Assembly: GCF_000747665.1 (NCBI RefSeq)
Contig: NZ_BBKT01000028.1
Span: 1 to 56,375 of the forward strand
Source: Thermoanaerobacterium saccharolyticum
Lineage (GTDB): Bacteria > Bacillota > Thermoanaerobacteria > Thermoanaerobacterales > Thermoanaerobacteraceae
Length of the DNA: 56,375 bases
Direction: 5' to 3'
Of the stretch, positions 9,073-16,488 are shown one piece after another; within the stretch, counting starts at the first letter, position 1, and every line of letters starts with the position of its first letter. The notes under the pieces are model-generated. The model had not been told where the DNA came from. It worked only from the letters and a program-made list of their open reading frames with translations, and did not search any database. Both the position numbers and the translations under genes were made by a program.

Positions 9073-9096
9073 AATACTTTACAAAAATAAAGTATT
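9073..9096. promoter_or_regulatory. Palindromic operator between the divergent nif promoters
   Basis: AATACTTTA (9073-9081), six bases, then TAAAGTATT (9088-9096) form a perfect 9-bp inverted repeat. It overlaps the first two bases of the nifB -35 and is 13 bp from the nifH -35, so one bound dimer could affect both operons. The regulator is unknown; the motif does not fit the GlnR consensus. Confidence 0.55.
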
Positions 9097-9123
9097 GACA
9101 TTAAAAACATACTATGCTATTAT
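9095..9123 (+). promoter_or_regulatory. Sigma-A promoter of the nifB operon
   Basis: TTGACA (9095-9100), a 17-nt spacer and TATTAT (9118-9123). The predicted start near 9130 gives a leader of about 130 nt that carries two hairpins. Confidence 0.65.
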
Positions 9124-9154
9124 ATTTTCAATAATTTTCATAAACAAAAAAATA

Positions 9155-9196
9155 AAAGACGAGGAAGTCTTTAGCCATTCGGTTAAAGACTTTTTT
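9155..9196 (+). terminator. First hairpin of the nifB leader, terminator-like, with a competing fold
   Basis: Arms 9165-9176 and 9181-9192 pair over 12 bp (one G-U) around an ATTC loop and run into TTTTTT (9191-9196), a standard terminator. The upstream AAAGAC (9155-9160) can instead pair with GTCTTT (9167-9172), which would break the terminator. The two folds exclude each other, as in attenuators. Confidence 0.6.
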
Positions 9197-9202
9197 AGGC
9201 AC

Positions 9203-9243
9203 TGGAGCCTTTAATCAGTCGATTAAAGGCTCCAAAATTTTTT
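9203..9243 (+). terminator. Second hairpin of the nifB leader
   Basis: A perfect 14-bp stem (9203-9216 with 9221-9234) has an AGTC loop closed by C-G. AAAATTTTTT follows, then the nifB ribosome site AAGGAGAGG. Loop and upper stem resemble those of the first hairpin (C-ANTC-G loops; TTTA...TAAAG stems), so the pair looks like a duplicated recognition element. Confidence 0.6.
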
Positions 9244-9259
9244 ATAAGGAGAGGATAAA

Positions 9260-10081
9260 ATGAATAAAGAATTTAATACGGTAGGTTTTGGACACCCATG
9301 TTTTAATCCTGATGCGACTTTATATCACGGCAGGGTGCATTTGCCTGTAGCACCTAAGTGCAATATAAAGTGCAAATACTGCGACAGAAAGACAGGGTGC
9401 GTAAATGAAAACAGACCCGGCGTAACAACTAAAGTTATGGATCCGTATGAAGCAATATTATATGCTAAAAAGATGTTAAAAAAAGAGCCTCGCATTTCTG
9501 TCATAGGAATAGCAGGCCCCGGTGACCCACTTTACAACGATGAGACATTCTTAACTTTTAAATTGATTTCCTTAGAATTTAAAGATATGATCAAATGCTT
9601 AAGCACAAATGGATTGCTTTTAAGCGATAAGCTACCTCTTTTAATAAACTGTGGTGTAAGCACAATAACAGTGACAATAAATGCTATAGATCCTAACATA
9701 GGTAAAGAAATATACGATTATGCAATCTATAAAGATAATACGTACAAAGGAATAAATGCAGCAAAATTACTTATAGAAAAACAGCTAGAAGGCATAGAAG
9801 CTGCTTGTGACAACGGCTTACTTGTAAAGGTCAATACTGTCTTAATACCTGGTATAAACGATAAGCACATAGATGATATAGCAAAAAAAATAAAGGAACT
9901 TGGTGTTGCCATCATGAATATAATGCCTCTTATTCCACAAGCTGAATTTTCACATTTAAAAGCTCCCAAGTGCAATGAACTTGAAAAAGTAAGGCTTCAA
10001 AATTCAAAAATTATAAGTCAGATGTACCACTGCAGGCAGTGCAGAGCTGATGCTGCAGGACTTTTAGGTGATGATATATGA
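9260..10081 (+). CDS. nifB: Nitrogenase cofactor biosynthesis radical SAM protein NifB
   Basis: A 273-residue radical SAM enzyme that builds the 8Fe-9S-C precursor (NifB-co) of FeMo-cofactor. The SAM cluster motif is C34-x3-C38-x2-C41 (CNIKCKYC). GIAGPGDPLYN follows as the SAM-binding glycine region, and CRQCRADAAGLLGDD lies near the C-terminus. It ends where the radical SAM part ends: the NifX-like domain fused at the C-terminus of many NifB proteins is here a separate gene. The next gene starts at the overlapping ATGA. The ribosome site is AAGGAGAGG. Confidence 0.96.
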   Translation: MNKEFNTVGFGHPCFNPDATLYHGRVHLPVAPKCNIKCKYCDRKTGCVNENRPGVTTKVMDPYEAILYAKKMLKKEPRISVIGIAGPGDPLYNDETFLTFKLISLEFKDMIKCLSTNGLLLSDKLPLLINCGVSTITVTINAIDPNIGKEIYDYAIYKDNTYKGINAAKLLIEKQLEGIEAACDNGLLVKVNTVLIPGINDKHIDDIAKKIKELGVAIMNIMPLIPQAEFSHLKAPKCNELEKVRLQNSKIISQMYHCRQCRADAAGLLGDDI

Positions 10082-10416
10082 TGCATAGAATTGCTATCGC
10101 ATCAAGAGATGGTAAGATGGTTAACGAACATTTTGGACACGCAAAAAGATTTATCATCGTTGATTTATATGATGATGGAAATTATTTTGTCCGTGAAGTC
10201 AGAGAATGTATTAATGCATGTGGTGGTGATGATTTTTACGACAGAATGAATATTGTAATAGACAAAATCAAAGATTGCGAGGCAGTCTTCGTATGCATGA
10301 TAGGAAATGCAGCCATAATGAGGCTCAAAGAAAGAGGAATCAAAGCATGCGTAAATCCCGGCATTATAGAAGATGTGCTGAAAGATTATTTGATAAATTC
10401 CATTGGTGGTGATTAA
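10078..10416 (+). CDS. NifX/NafY-type cofactor-binding protein
   Basis: A 112-residue protein of the dinitrogenase iron-molybdenum cofactor family (NifX, NafY, NifB C-terminal domain). It starts IAIASRDGKMVNEHFGHAKRFIIVD. The NEHFGHA segment and the central REVRECIN with a cysteine and GGDD are typical. It probably binds NifB-co or FeMo-co in transit. The start overlaps the nifB stop (ATGA), so the two products are likely made in equal amounts and together match a full-length NifB. An ATG three bases downstream is an equal alternative. Confidence 0.85.
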   Translation: MMHRIAIASRDGKMVNEHFGHAKRFIIVDLYDDGNYFVREVRECINACGGDDFYDRMNIVIDKIKDCEAVFVCMIGNAAIMRLKERGIKACVNPGIIEDVLKDYLINSIGGD

Positions 10417-10418
10417 CA

Positions 10419-11204
10419 ATGAAAGACCAAAAAATTATTTTGCTAATATTATCTATCTTTCTAATCATTTTAATGGTAACAGGATGCGATATAAATGCCA
10501 GTGAAATCAGCAATAAATCCTTGACAGTTTTTGTTGCTGCAAGCTTAAAAGATTCTATGGATACAGTTGTCAAGCGGTTTGAAAGATTAAATCCAGGTGT
10601 AAAAATAATCTTAAATTCTGCTGGAAGCCAGACATTAAGGATGCAAATAGAACAAGGAGCATACGCTGACATATTTATTTCTGCTGATGAAAGAAACATG
10701 ACACTACTTTACAGCGAAAAACTTGTTGAGACACCTAAAATATTATTATATAACAAGCTTATCGTAATCGCATATAAAGATAGCAGTATAAACAGCTTTA
10801 TGGATATAAAAAACTCCGGAGTGAAACTAGCTCTTGCAGACGAATCTGTCCCTGCCGGTAAATATGCACTTGATATGCTGTCAAAAATCGATACTGACTA
10901 TAAAGGGTTCAAGGAAACAACACTTAAAAATGTCGTCACAAAAGAAGTAACTGTCACAGATGTTGCACAAAAGGTTGCAATGGGTGAAGCAGACGCTGGC
11001 ATTGTTTATGTAACTGATGCTAAGCCATTTTTTGATAAAACAAAAGTCATTAACATACCTGATAAATACAATGTCATTGCAACATATCCTGCTGCCGTCG
11101 TTAAAAATACTAAATACAAGATTTTATCTTCGAAATTTTTAGATTTTCTATTAAATGGAGATGGTAAAAAGATATTAAAGGATTATGGATTTATAATGAA
11201 ATGA
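10419..11204 (+). CDS. modA: Molybdate ABC transporter substrate-binding lipoprotein ModA
   Basis: A 261-residue extracytoplasmic binding protein. The N-terminus is a lipoprotein signal, a hydrophobic stretch ending in VTGC with Cys23 as the lipidation site. The mature part has TVFVAASLKDSMD, NSAGSQTLRMQIEQGA and DIFISADERNM, the oxyanion-binding elements of ModA, and later ADAGIVYVTDA. It starts 2 nt after the nifX-like stop with a GGTGG ribosome site. Its place in the nifB operon fits molybdenum supply for FeMo-cofactor; tungstate is possible as a second ligand. Confidence 0.92.
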   Translation: MKDQKIILLILSIFLIILMVTGCDINASEISNKSLTVFVAASLKDSMDTVVKRFERLNPGVKIILNSAGSQTLRMQIEQGAYADIFISADERNMTLLYSEKLVETPKILLYNKLIVIAYKDSSINSFMDIKNSGVKLALADESVPAGKYALDMLSKIDTDYKGFKETTLKNVVTKEVTVTDVAQKVAMGEADAGIVYVTDAKPFFDKTKVINIPDKYNVIATYPAAVVKNTKYKILSSKFLDFLLNGDGKKILKDYGFIMK

Positions 11205-11227
11205 TAATCATTAAAGAGGTGTTTCAA

Positions 11228-12001
11228 ATGACGTATATTTATTTAACCATATCAATTTTGATTTTTTTCTTATTAATACCTTTTATTTCGCTAATAATTA
11301 AAACTCCTTTAAATATAATAGTAGCTGAAATCACATCTAGTCCTGCAATCAATGCACTACTGCTCAGTATCATATCATCCAGTGTAACTGTCGTCATCAC
11401 ATTTTTATTTGGAACACCTCTTGCATACTATATTGCATTTAAAAAAGGAAAGATATCTACGTTTGCCGAATACCTTGTGGACATACCTGCAGTTTTACCA
11501 CCTGCAGTTGCAGGAATTGCCCTTTTGATGGCATTTGGTAGAGAAGGCATCATAGGAAAATTTTTGAGTTCAATAGGCATACAAATATCATTTACAGTGA
11601 TAGCCGTAATATTAGCGCAGATTTTCATATCATCCACATACTACATCAAAGTAGCTTATTCTTCATTTATGTCTGTCGATAGAACAATATGGGAAGAATC
11701 ACAACTAATTGGTGTCAACGATTTTAAACTGATGACAGCCATATACATACCGATAACAAAGAGATTTCTCATAACTGGACTTATAAGCACATGGGCAAGA
11801 GCTATTGGCGAATTCGGAGCAACTATCATCTTTGCCGGCAATCTAGAGGGAAAGACGAGAACAATGCCGCTAGCCATATACACTGCAATGCAAAGTGACT
11901 TAAATTACGCTTTAAGCCTTTCTGTTATAATGGTTATATGCTCTTTTATCATAATTTATCTTTGCAGGTTTATGATAAAAAAAGATGCTGACAAAATTTA
12001 A
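11228..12001 (+). CDS. modB: Molybdate ABC transporter permease ModB
   Basis: A 257-residue membrane protein with about five or six transmembrane helices. The cytoplasmic coupling motif is RAIGEFGATIIFAGN near residue 195, which is typical of ModB. I start at ATG 11228, six bases after AGAGGTG. A longer in-frame start at 11201 overlaps the modA stop and lacks a ribosome site. No ModC ATPase gene follows: the operon ends in a terminator, so the ATPase must come from elsewhere. Confidence 0.9.
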   Translation: MTYIYLTISILIFFLLIPFISLIIKTPLNIIVAEITSSPAINALLLSIISSSVTVVITFLFGTPLAYYIAFKKGKISTFAEYLVDIPAVLPPAVAGIALLMAFGREGIIGKFLSSIGIQISFTVIAVILAQIFISSTYYIKVAYSSFMSVDRTIWEESQLIGVNDFKLMTAIYIPITKRFLITGLISTWARAIGEFGATIIFAGNLEGKTRTMPLAIYTAMQSDLNYALSLSVIMVICSFIIIYLCRFMIKKDADKI

Positions 12002-12033
12002 AAAGCACATCCTATTTACAAGAATGTGCTTTT
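12001..12033. terminator. Bidirectional terminator between modB and thiE
   Basis: AAAAGCACAT (12001-12010) and ATGTGCTTTT (12024-12033) form a 10-bp stem with U-rich arms on both strands. It lies directly between the convergent modB and thiE stop codons. Confidence 0.8.
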
Positions 12034-12038
12034 CATAC

Positions 12039-12668
12039 CTACTTTGATATAGCATCTTTTAATCGCCTTGTGGCAAAACCTATATCATCTGATGCCATGA
12101 TCTCTGATACAACTGATATTCCATCAACGCCTGTCTTCATCACATCTTGTGCATTGCTGTATTTTATACCTCCGATGGCGACAACAGGTATATTCACTGC
12201 CTTTTTAATTTTCTCTAAATTCAAAAGCCCTATTGCTTCGCCTATGTCTTTCTTTGTGCCTGTATAGAATACAGCACCTGCCCCTATATAATCAGCACCG
12301 TCTTTTTCTGCTTTTACCGCCTCATCTACGCATCCAGCAGATATGCCGATTATCTTATCATCTCCCAAGATCTTTCTTGCAATGCTGCATGGCAGATCTT
12401 CTTGACCTAGATGAACGCCGTCTGCATCAACAGACAGAGCTATATCGATTCTGTCATTAATTATAAACGGAATGCTGTATTTTGCTGCAATATCTTTTAA
12501 TCTCTTAGCAATCTCATAAAATTCCTTCGATGAAACATCCTTTTCCCTAAGCTGCAGCATAGTAACGCCGTTTTTTAGTGCCTCTTCTACAGCATCGTAA
12601 AAATCTCTACCAGCCTTCAAAAGCTTTCTGTCAGTAACCAAATAAAGAGATATGTCAAAATCTTTCAT
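12039..12668 (-). CDS. thiE: Thiamine phosphate synthase ThiE
   Basis: A 209-residue TIM-barrel enzyme that joins HMP-pyrophosphate and thiazole phosphate into thiamine phosphate. Visible motifs are LQLREKDV near the start, INDRIDIALSVDADGVHLGQEDLP in the middle (phosphate and substrate loop), GAGAVFYTGTKKD, and VAIGGI near the C-terminus. It is last in the operon, 2 nt after thiM. Confidence 0.95.
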   Translation of the reverse strand: MKDFDISLYLVTDRKLLKAGRDFYDAVEEALKNGVTMLQLREKDVSSKEFYEIAKRLKDIAAKYSIPFIINDRIDIALSVDADGVHLGQEDLPCSIARKILGDDKIIGISAGCVDEAVKAEKDGADYIGAGAVFYTGTKKDIGEAIGLLNLEKIKKAVNIPVVAIGGIKYSNAQDVMKTGVDGISVVSEIMASDDIGFATRRLKDAISK

Positions 12669-12670
12669 GC

Positions 12671-13471
12671 TTACGCCTCCAATACTTCAATATCAGCGTA
12701 TTTCCTTATCATGTCAGAGTCTAGAATGTATAGATAATCTATAAATTTTGTCCTAAATGATCCGGGGGCATTGCACTCTTTTTCCGCCAACTCACCAGAT
12801 ATATTCATAATAAGAAGTGCTGCTAATGATGATATCACTTTGTCATCGCTGCAAGCTGAAGTAGCGGCCATTATTGCACCTAAAGTACATCCTGCCCCTG
12901 TTATTTTTGTAAATAGATTTGCACCGTTATTTACTTTTACCACTCTCCTGCCGTCGCTTATATAATCTTCTTTTCCTGTCGATACAACAACCGTCTTTGT
13001 ATGTTTTGCAAGTTTTACACAAGAATCAACATTTCCGCTGTCATCAAGGGAGTCTACACCTTTGACATTTGCGCTTTCACCTGATAGAGCCTTTATTTCT
13101 CCGCCGTTTCCCTTAATAATGCTTATTTCTCCTATTTTCAAAAGCATATTTACAAAGTCAACTCTGCTTTTTATGGCAGCACAGCCTACAGGATCTAGGA
13201 CAACTGGTTTTTTGTGGTCTTTTGCTGATATTACAGAATTGATTATTGTCTCTTTAGTCTCATTATTTATAGTGCCTATATTTACATACAAAGCATTTGA
13301 AATTGCTGTAAAATTATACGCTTCGTCTGGTGACATCACCATTGCAGGAGATGCCCCGATACTAAGTAGCGCATTGGCATTGTCGTTTATTACGACGTGA
13401 TTTGTTATTGCGTGAACAAGCGGTACTTCTCTTTTTAATTTTTCTAAAACTTTTATTGCTTCTTCAATCAT
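12671..13471 (-). CDS. thiM: Hydroxyethylthiazole kinase ThiM
   Basis: A 266-residue ribokinase-like salvage enzyme that phosphorylates 4-methyl-5-hydroxyethylthiazole. VHAITNHVVINDNANALLSIGASPAM near the N-terminus and KITGAGCTLGA near residue 195 (anion hole and catalytic cysteine/base region) identify it. It overlaps cytX by 8 nt. With ThiD, CytX and ThiE this makes a salvage, not de novo, pathway: no thiC, thiG or thiH is present here. Confidence 0.95.
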   Translation of the reverse strand: MIEEAIKVLEKLKREVPLVHAITNHVVINDNANALLSIGASPAMVMSPDEAYNFTAISNALYVNIGTINNETKETIINSVISAKDHKKPVVLDPVGCAAIKSRVDFVNMLLKIGEISIIKGNGGEIKALSGESANVKGVDSLDDSGNVDSCVKLAKHTKTVVVSTGKEDYISDGRRVVKVNNGANLFTKITGAGCTLGAIMAATSACSDDKVISSLAALLIMNISGELAEKECNAPGSFRTKFIDYLYILDSDMIRKYADIEVLEA

Positions 13472-14645
13472 AAATTTTCTCCTCTCTCTTATTTAAAGAC
13501 TTAATTACTGGATATATTACAGCAGTCAAAATTATCGTTCCTATCGTTGGCGTTATAAACCACTTTGAAAGGTTTGTGCCGTAGTATGTAAGGTAATTAT
13601 ACGTTAAAGCTCCAACGATAAATGAAATAGTTGCAGGTACATTAAGAAGCCTATTGCTTTTACTATTCATCAAGAAGAAATCCTCAAATACCACAGTATA
13701 CGCCGGGATAAACACGCTTCCTATGGCATACAAGAAGTTTTGGTAGTTGTCCATTGGAAATAGATATGCTGCAATCAAACCTACTATTGAATATATTACA
13801 AGTAAATTTTTTCTGCTTAATCTTGCTTTGACAATGGACAATGTGGAAACAGCAGCAGAATAAACATCCATAAAAGTCGTAGTAACCGTCGACAAAAGTA
13901 TTATAAGCAGCGGTACAACACCTGTTTTTATTGATGCAAAGTATGAAATTATATCTTTGCCGCCTGTTTTTAGCGCAACATATAAACCTATAAAATACAT
14001 GAAACAGCTTGCTATGAAGTAACCTGCAAATGTATATATAAAGCTTGACTTTCCATCTTTACTGTTCATAGTGTAATCCCCCACCAGTGGAAGCCATGAT
14101 ATAGGCATAGCAACAGCAAGCTCTACAGCAGCACTGAAACTGATGTCTCCCGTTACTGACGCTATTTTCCCACCTTTTAAATATGCAACTACAAAAATAG
14201 TCAAGATAAACAGAAGTACAACAGCAATATTGTTTATCCAGTAAGCTTCGCTGTCAAAGAATAAAGTCCATATCAAAACAGATACACCTACAATAAAAAT
14301 CCCTAAAGAAGTAGACATGCCAATAGCACCATTGAAAGCCTTTGCAGATTGTAATATCATAACAGCCGTCCAACCAATCAACTGAAGCACGTTTAAAAAT
14401 CCTATAAAGATCATGCCTCTGTCTCCTAGAACGACCTTAGTTGATTCTATTGCAGGCTCTTTAACCTTATAGGACATAAGTCCTCCCAGCGCAAAAAACA
14501 GTGTACCGATTATATGACCTAGAAAGATACTTAAAAGCCCTTTTGTAAAGCCTAATGGTGCAAACAATGAACCTGTATAAACCTCAGCAATGGATATTGC
14601 CGCACCTGCCCATATCAAAAATAACGTCGAGTTTTTAATCTTCAT
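13464..14645 (-). CDS. cytX: Hydroxymethylpyrimidine transporter CytX
   Basis: A 393-residue membrane protein with roughly 12 hydrophobic helices and an NCS1 cytosine/purine permease pattern (WAGAAISIAEVYTGSLFAP at helix 1; MPISWLPLVGDYT mid-protein). Proteins of this group beside thiD and under TPP riboswitches are assigned to HMP uptake. The assignment rests on family and context, not on substrate residues. The start overlaps thiD by 11 nt. Confidence 0.88.
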   Translation of the reverse strand: MKIKNSTLFLIWAGAAISIAEVYTGSLFAPLGFTKGLLSIFLGHIIGTLFFALGGLMSYKVKEPAIESTKVVLGDRGMIFIGFLNVLQLIGWTAVMILQSAKAFNGAIGMSTSLGIFIVGVSVLIWTLFFDSEAYWINNIAVVLLFILTIFVVAYLKGGKIASVTGDISFSAAVELAVAMPISWLPLVGDYTMNSKDGKSSFIYTFAGYFIASCFMYFIGLYVALKTGGKDIISYFASIKTGVVPLLIILLSTVTTTFMDVYSAAVSTLSIVKARLSRKNLLVIYSIVGLIAAYLFPMDNYQNFLYAIGSVFIPAYTVVFEDFFLMNSKSNRLLNVPATISFIVGALTYNYLTYYGTNLSKWFITPTIGTIILTAVIYPVIKSLNKREEKIYD

Positions 14646-15444
14646 AGTCTATGCCTGCTTTCCTGTAAAGATCTACTAAATGTCCAACAGGTCCTACACC
14701 TTTCCCTACCTCAAGAGAATTTTTAATAGCTTCTGTTATGTAGCTTTTTGCACTCTTAACTGCATCTTTTAAATTTAATCCTTTGCCTAGGTATGCAGCA
14801 ATAGCAGAAGAGTACGTGCATCCTGTCCCATGTATGTTTTTAGTATCGATCCTCTCCTGTGGCAGGATTAAAAATTCATTTCCATCGTAAAATACATCAG
14901 TAGCATTTTCTACAGAATGACCGCCTTTTACAACGACAGCTTTTACACCCATGTCGATGATTTTCTTTGCAGCCTCCTTCATGTCTTCAATTCCCTCAAT
15001 ATTCATTCCGGTGAGTTCACATGCTTCTGGTATATTTGGCGTTATTATATCTGCCATAGGCAAAAGTTTTGTCTTCAAAGCATCAATGGCATCGTTTTTA
15101 AGAAGGTAATACCCACTTTTCGATATCATTACAGGGTCTAATACGACATTTTTCGGATTCCATCTTTTAAGAGATGACGCGATAGCATCAATAATCTCTT
15201 CACTTGACACCATACCGATCTTTACGGCATCCACCTCTGTGTCATCAAATACGCAATCTATCTGCTTCTTTATGATATCTGCATCCATCTCCCTCACATC
15301 AAAAACACCAACGGTATTCTGCGCCGTCACTGCCGTAATAACGCACATGCCGTATACACCAAGGGCACAAAACGTCTTTAAATCTGCCTCTATGCCAGCA
15401 CCGCCGATGCTGTCAGAGCCTGCAATTGTAAGTAACTTCTTCAC
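14635..15444 (-). CDS. thiD: Hydroxymethylpyrimidine / phosphomethylpyrimidine kinase ThiD
   Basis: A 269-residue ribokinase-fold enzyme that phosphorylates HMP twice to HMP-PP. The N-terminus LLTIAGSDSIGGAGIEADLKTF is diagnostic. VVKGGH and IHGTGCTYSSAIAA near residues 175 and 210 form the ATP and anion-hole sites. The start is GTG 15444 with GGAGG 7 nt upstream; an out-of-frame ATG overlaps it. First gene after the TPP riboswitch. Confidence 0.94.
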   Translation of the reverse strand: MKKLLTIAGSDSIGGAGIEADLKTFCALGVYGMCVITAVTAQNTVGVFDVREMDADIIKKQIDCVFDDTEVDAVKIGMVSSEEIIDAIASSLKRWNPKNVVLDPVMISKSGYYLLKNDAIDALKTKLLPMADIITPNIPEACELTGMNIEGIEDMKEAAKKIIDMGVKAVVVKGGHSVENATDVFYDGNEFLILPQERIDTKNIHGTGCTYSSAIAAYLGKGLNLKDAVKSAKSYITEAIKNSLEVGKGVGPVGHLVDLYRKAGIDYED

Positions 15445-15481
15445 ATCAATTCCTCCTCATTATTTGCCTGTAAGGACATAC

Positions 15482-15513
15482 AAAATAAAAAAGTGTGCTG
15501 GATAAGCACACTT
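15482..15513 (-). terminator. Terminator of the TPP riboswitch
   Basis: On the minus strand AAGTGTGCT and AGCACACTT (15513-15505 and 15499-15491) form a 9-bp stem followed by TTTTTTATTTT. It lies right after the TPP aptamer, so control is by transcription termination. Confidence 0.85.
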
Positions 15514-15525
15514 AAAGTCCACTGT

Positions 15526-15616
15526 ACTCCCTACGCCGGCATTATCCAGATCAGGTTATGGGTCATAGCAGAAATAGCTGCTAACTCTCAGCCGGGCTAT
15601 CACCCCAGCTCCCCAG
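15526..15616 (-). promoter_or_regulatory. TPP riboswitch (THI element)
   Basis: The minus strand carries the conserved aptamer blocks in order: GGGGTGATAGCCCGGCTGAGAG, shown here only in part as AGCCCGGCTGAGAG (P2/P3 side), GACCC, then ACCTGATCTGGATAATGCC and GGCGTAGGGA closing P1. TPP binding should favour the adjacent terminator and switch off thiD-cytX-thiM-thiE. A modest upstream promoter (TGTACA-17-TAAAAT) may drive it. Confidence 0.95.
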
Positions 15617-15726
15617 ACGAAATATTAACTTTTCTCTTATTTTACCACAAATATTTTAACTTGTACAGGATATTTCACTCTATTGCCAAATTTTCCTGCT
15701 GGTAGTTATACAATAACTTTGTTCTA

Positions 15727-15755
15727 TTGACATTATATATAATGTCATATATAAT
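15727..15755 (+). promoter_or_regulatory. hicAB promoter with palindromic operator in its spacer
   Basis: TTGACA (15727-15732), 17 nt, TATAAT (15750-15755) is a full-consensus promoter. Inside it, 15729-15746 is a perfect 18-bp palindrome (GACATTATA/TATAATGTC) that covers part of the -35 and most of the spacer. It is the likely site of HicB autorepression. Confidence 0.75.
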
Positions 15756-15783
15756 ATTGTTAGAAGTTTGGAGATGATAGCTT

Positions 15784-16023
15784 ATGTCCAAAAAAGAAAA
15801 GTTAATCGAGAAAATTAAAAACAATCCTAAAACAGTGCGTTTTGAAGAAATTGATAAAATTTTATTAGATGTTGGCTTTGTTCGAACCCAACCTTCAAAA
15901 GGCTCTAGCCATTATACATATCATTTTGAAAACTTGACTATAACTATACCATATAAAAGACCTTATATTAAGGTTGTATATGTAAAACAAATAATTAAAT
16001 TACTGGATATTTTAGGCTATTGA
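15784..16023 (+). CDS. hicA: HicA-type toxin (type II toxin-antitoxin)
   Basis: A 79-residue protein with the small dsRBD-like HicA fold. It has an N-terminal Lys-rich segment, VGFVRTQPSKGSSHYTYHF with the conserved catalytic histidine in GSSHY, and a C-terminal YIKVVYVKQIIKLL helix. HicA toxins cleave mRNA and block translation. The gene stands 13 nt before hicB and shares its promoter. It is a little longer than the shortest HicA proteins but within the usual range. Confidence 0.9.
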   Translation: MSKKEKLIEKIKNNPKTVRFEEIDKILLDVGFVRTQPSKGSSHYTYHFENLTITIPYKRPYIKVVYVKQIIKLLDILGY

Positions 16024-16036
16024 AAGGAGGAGTATT

Positions 16037-16420
16037 ATGGAACGTAAGTCTTTAGATTATTATTTATCATTAAAATATCCGTTTAAAATTGAAGTATTAT
16101 CTGAAAATGATGGAGGAGGCTTTTTTATAACTTATCCTGATTTGCCTGGATGCATGAGTGATGGCAAAACATTAGAAGAAGCAATTGCTATGGGCGAAGA
16201 TGCAAAGAAAGCATGGATCAAAGCGAGATATGAAAATAACATGGAAATACCCGAACCTTTTTCTTCGGAAGAAAGATTCAACGGGAGAATTACTTTAAGA
16301 ACACCTAAAAGTCTGCATAAAGAATTAGTGAAAGCAGCAGACGAAGAGGGCACCAGCTTAAATCAATATATAATTTATTTATTAAGCAAAGGACTTAAAG
16401 AAAATCGAAAATATATATAG
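16037..16420 (+). CDS. hicB: HicB-type antitoxin
   Basis: A 127-residue antitoxin. The N-terminal part has the degenerate RNase H fold of HicB, with YPDLPGCMSDGKTLEEAIAMGEDAKKAWI. The C-terminal 40 residues (TLRTPKSLHKELVKAADEEGTSLNQYIIYLLSKGL) form a ribbon-helix-helix DNA-binding domain. It should neutralise HicA and repress the promoter at the 15729-15746 palindrome. AAAGGAGG precedes the ATG. Confidence 0.92.
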   Translation: MERKSLDYYLSLKYPFKIEVLSENDGGGFFITYPDLPGCMSDGKTLEEAIAMGEDAKKAWIKARYENNMEIPEPFSSEERFNGRITLRTPKSLHKELVKAADEEGTSLNQYIIYLLSKGLKENRKYI

Positions 16421-16470
16421 ATATGCGTTATTAAGCGCATACCTATATATGACAAAATGCAGTCATATAT
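16413..16470. terminator. Overlapping hairpins between hicB and the ABC exporter
   Basis: An extended inverted repeat spans 16413-16450 (outer ATATATAG/CTATATAT, inner TATGCG/CGCATA). A second 9-bp stem uses 16445-16453 and 16462-16470. They overlap and separate two convergent genes, so they are probably 3' ends, although neither has a strong U-tract. Confidence 0.5.
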
Positions 16471-16488
16471 GATGATTTGATAACTTCC

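Noticed and set aside
9055-9094. GlnR/TnrA site in the nif intergenic region
   Set aside because: TGTCA and TTTACA-like words occur but not with the TGTNA-N7-TNACA spacing.
9032-9214. 60-codon ORF on the plus strand upstream of nifB
   Set aside because: It has no ribosome site, overlaps both nif promoters, the operator and a hairpin, and its translation is low-complexity.
9155-9243. ANTAR-type two-hairpin antitermination motif
   Set aside because: Two hairpins are present, but their loops are four bases (ATTC, AGTC) and do not fit the six-base loops with A1 and G4 expected for ANTAR targets.
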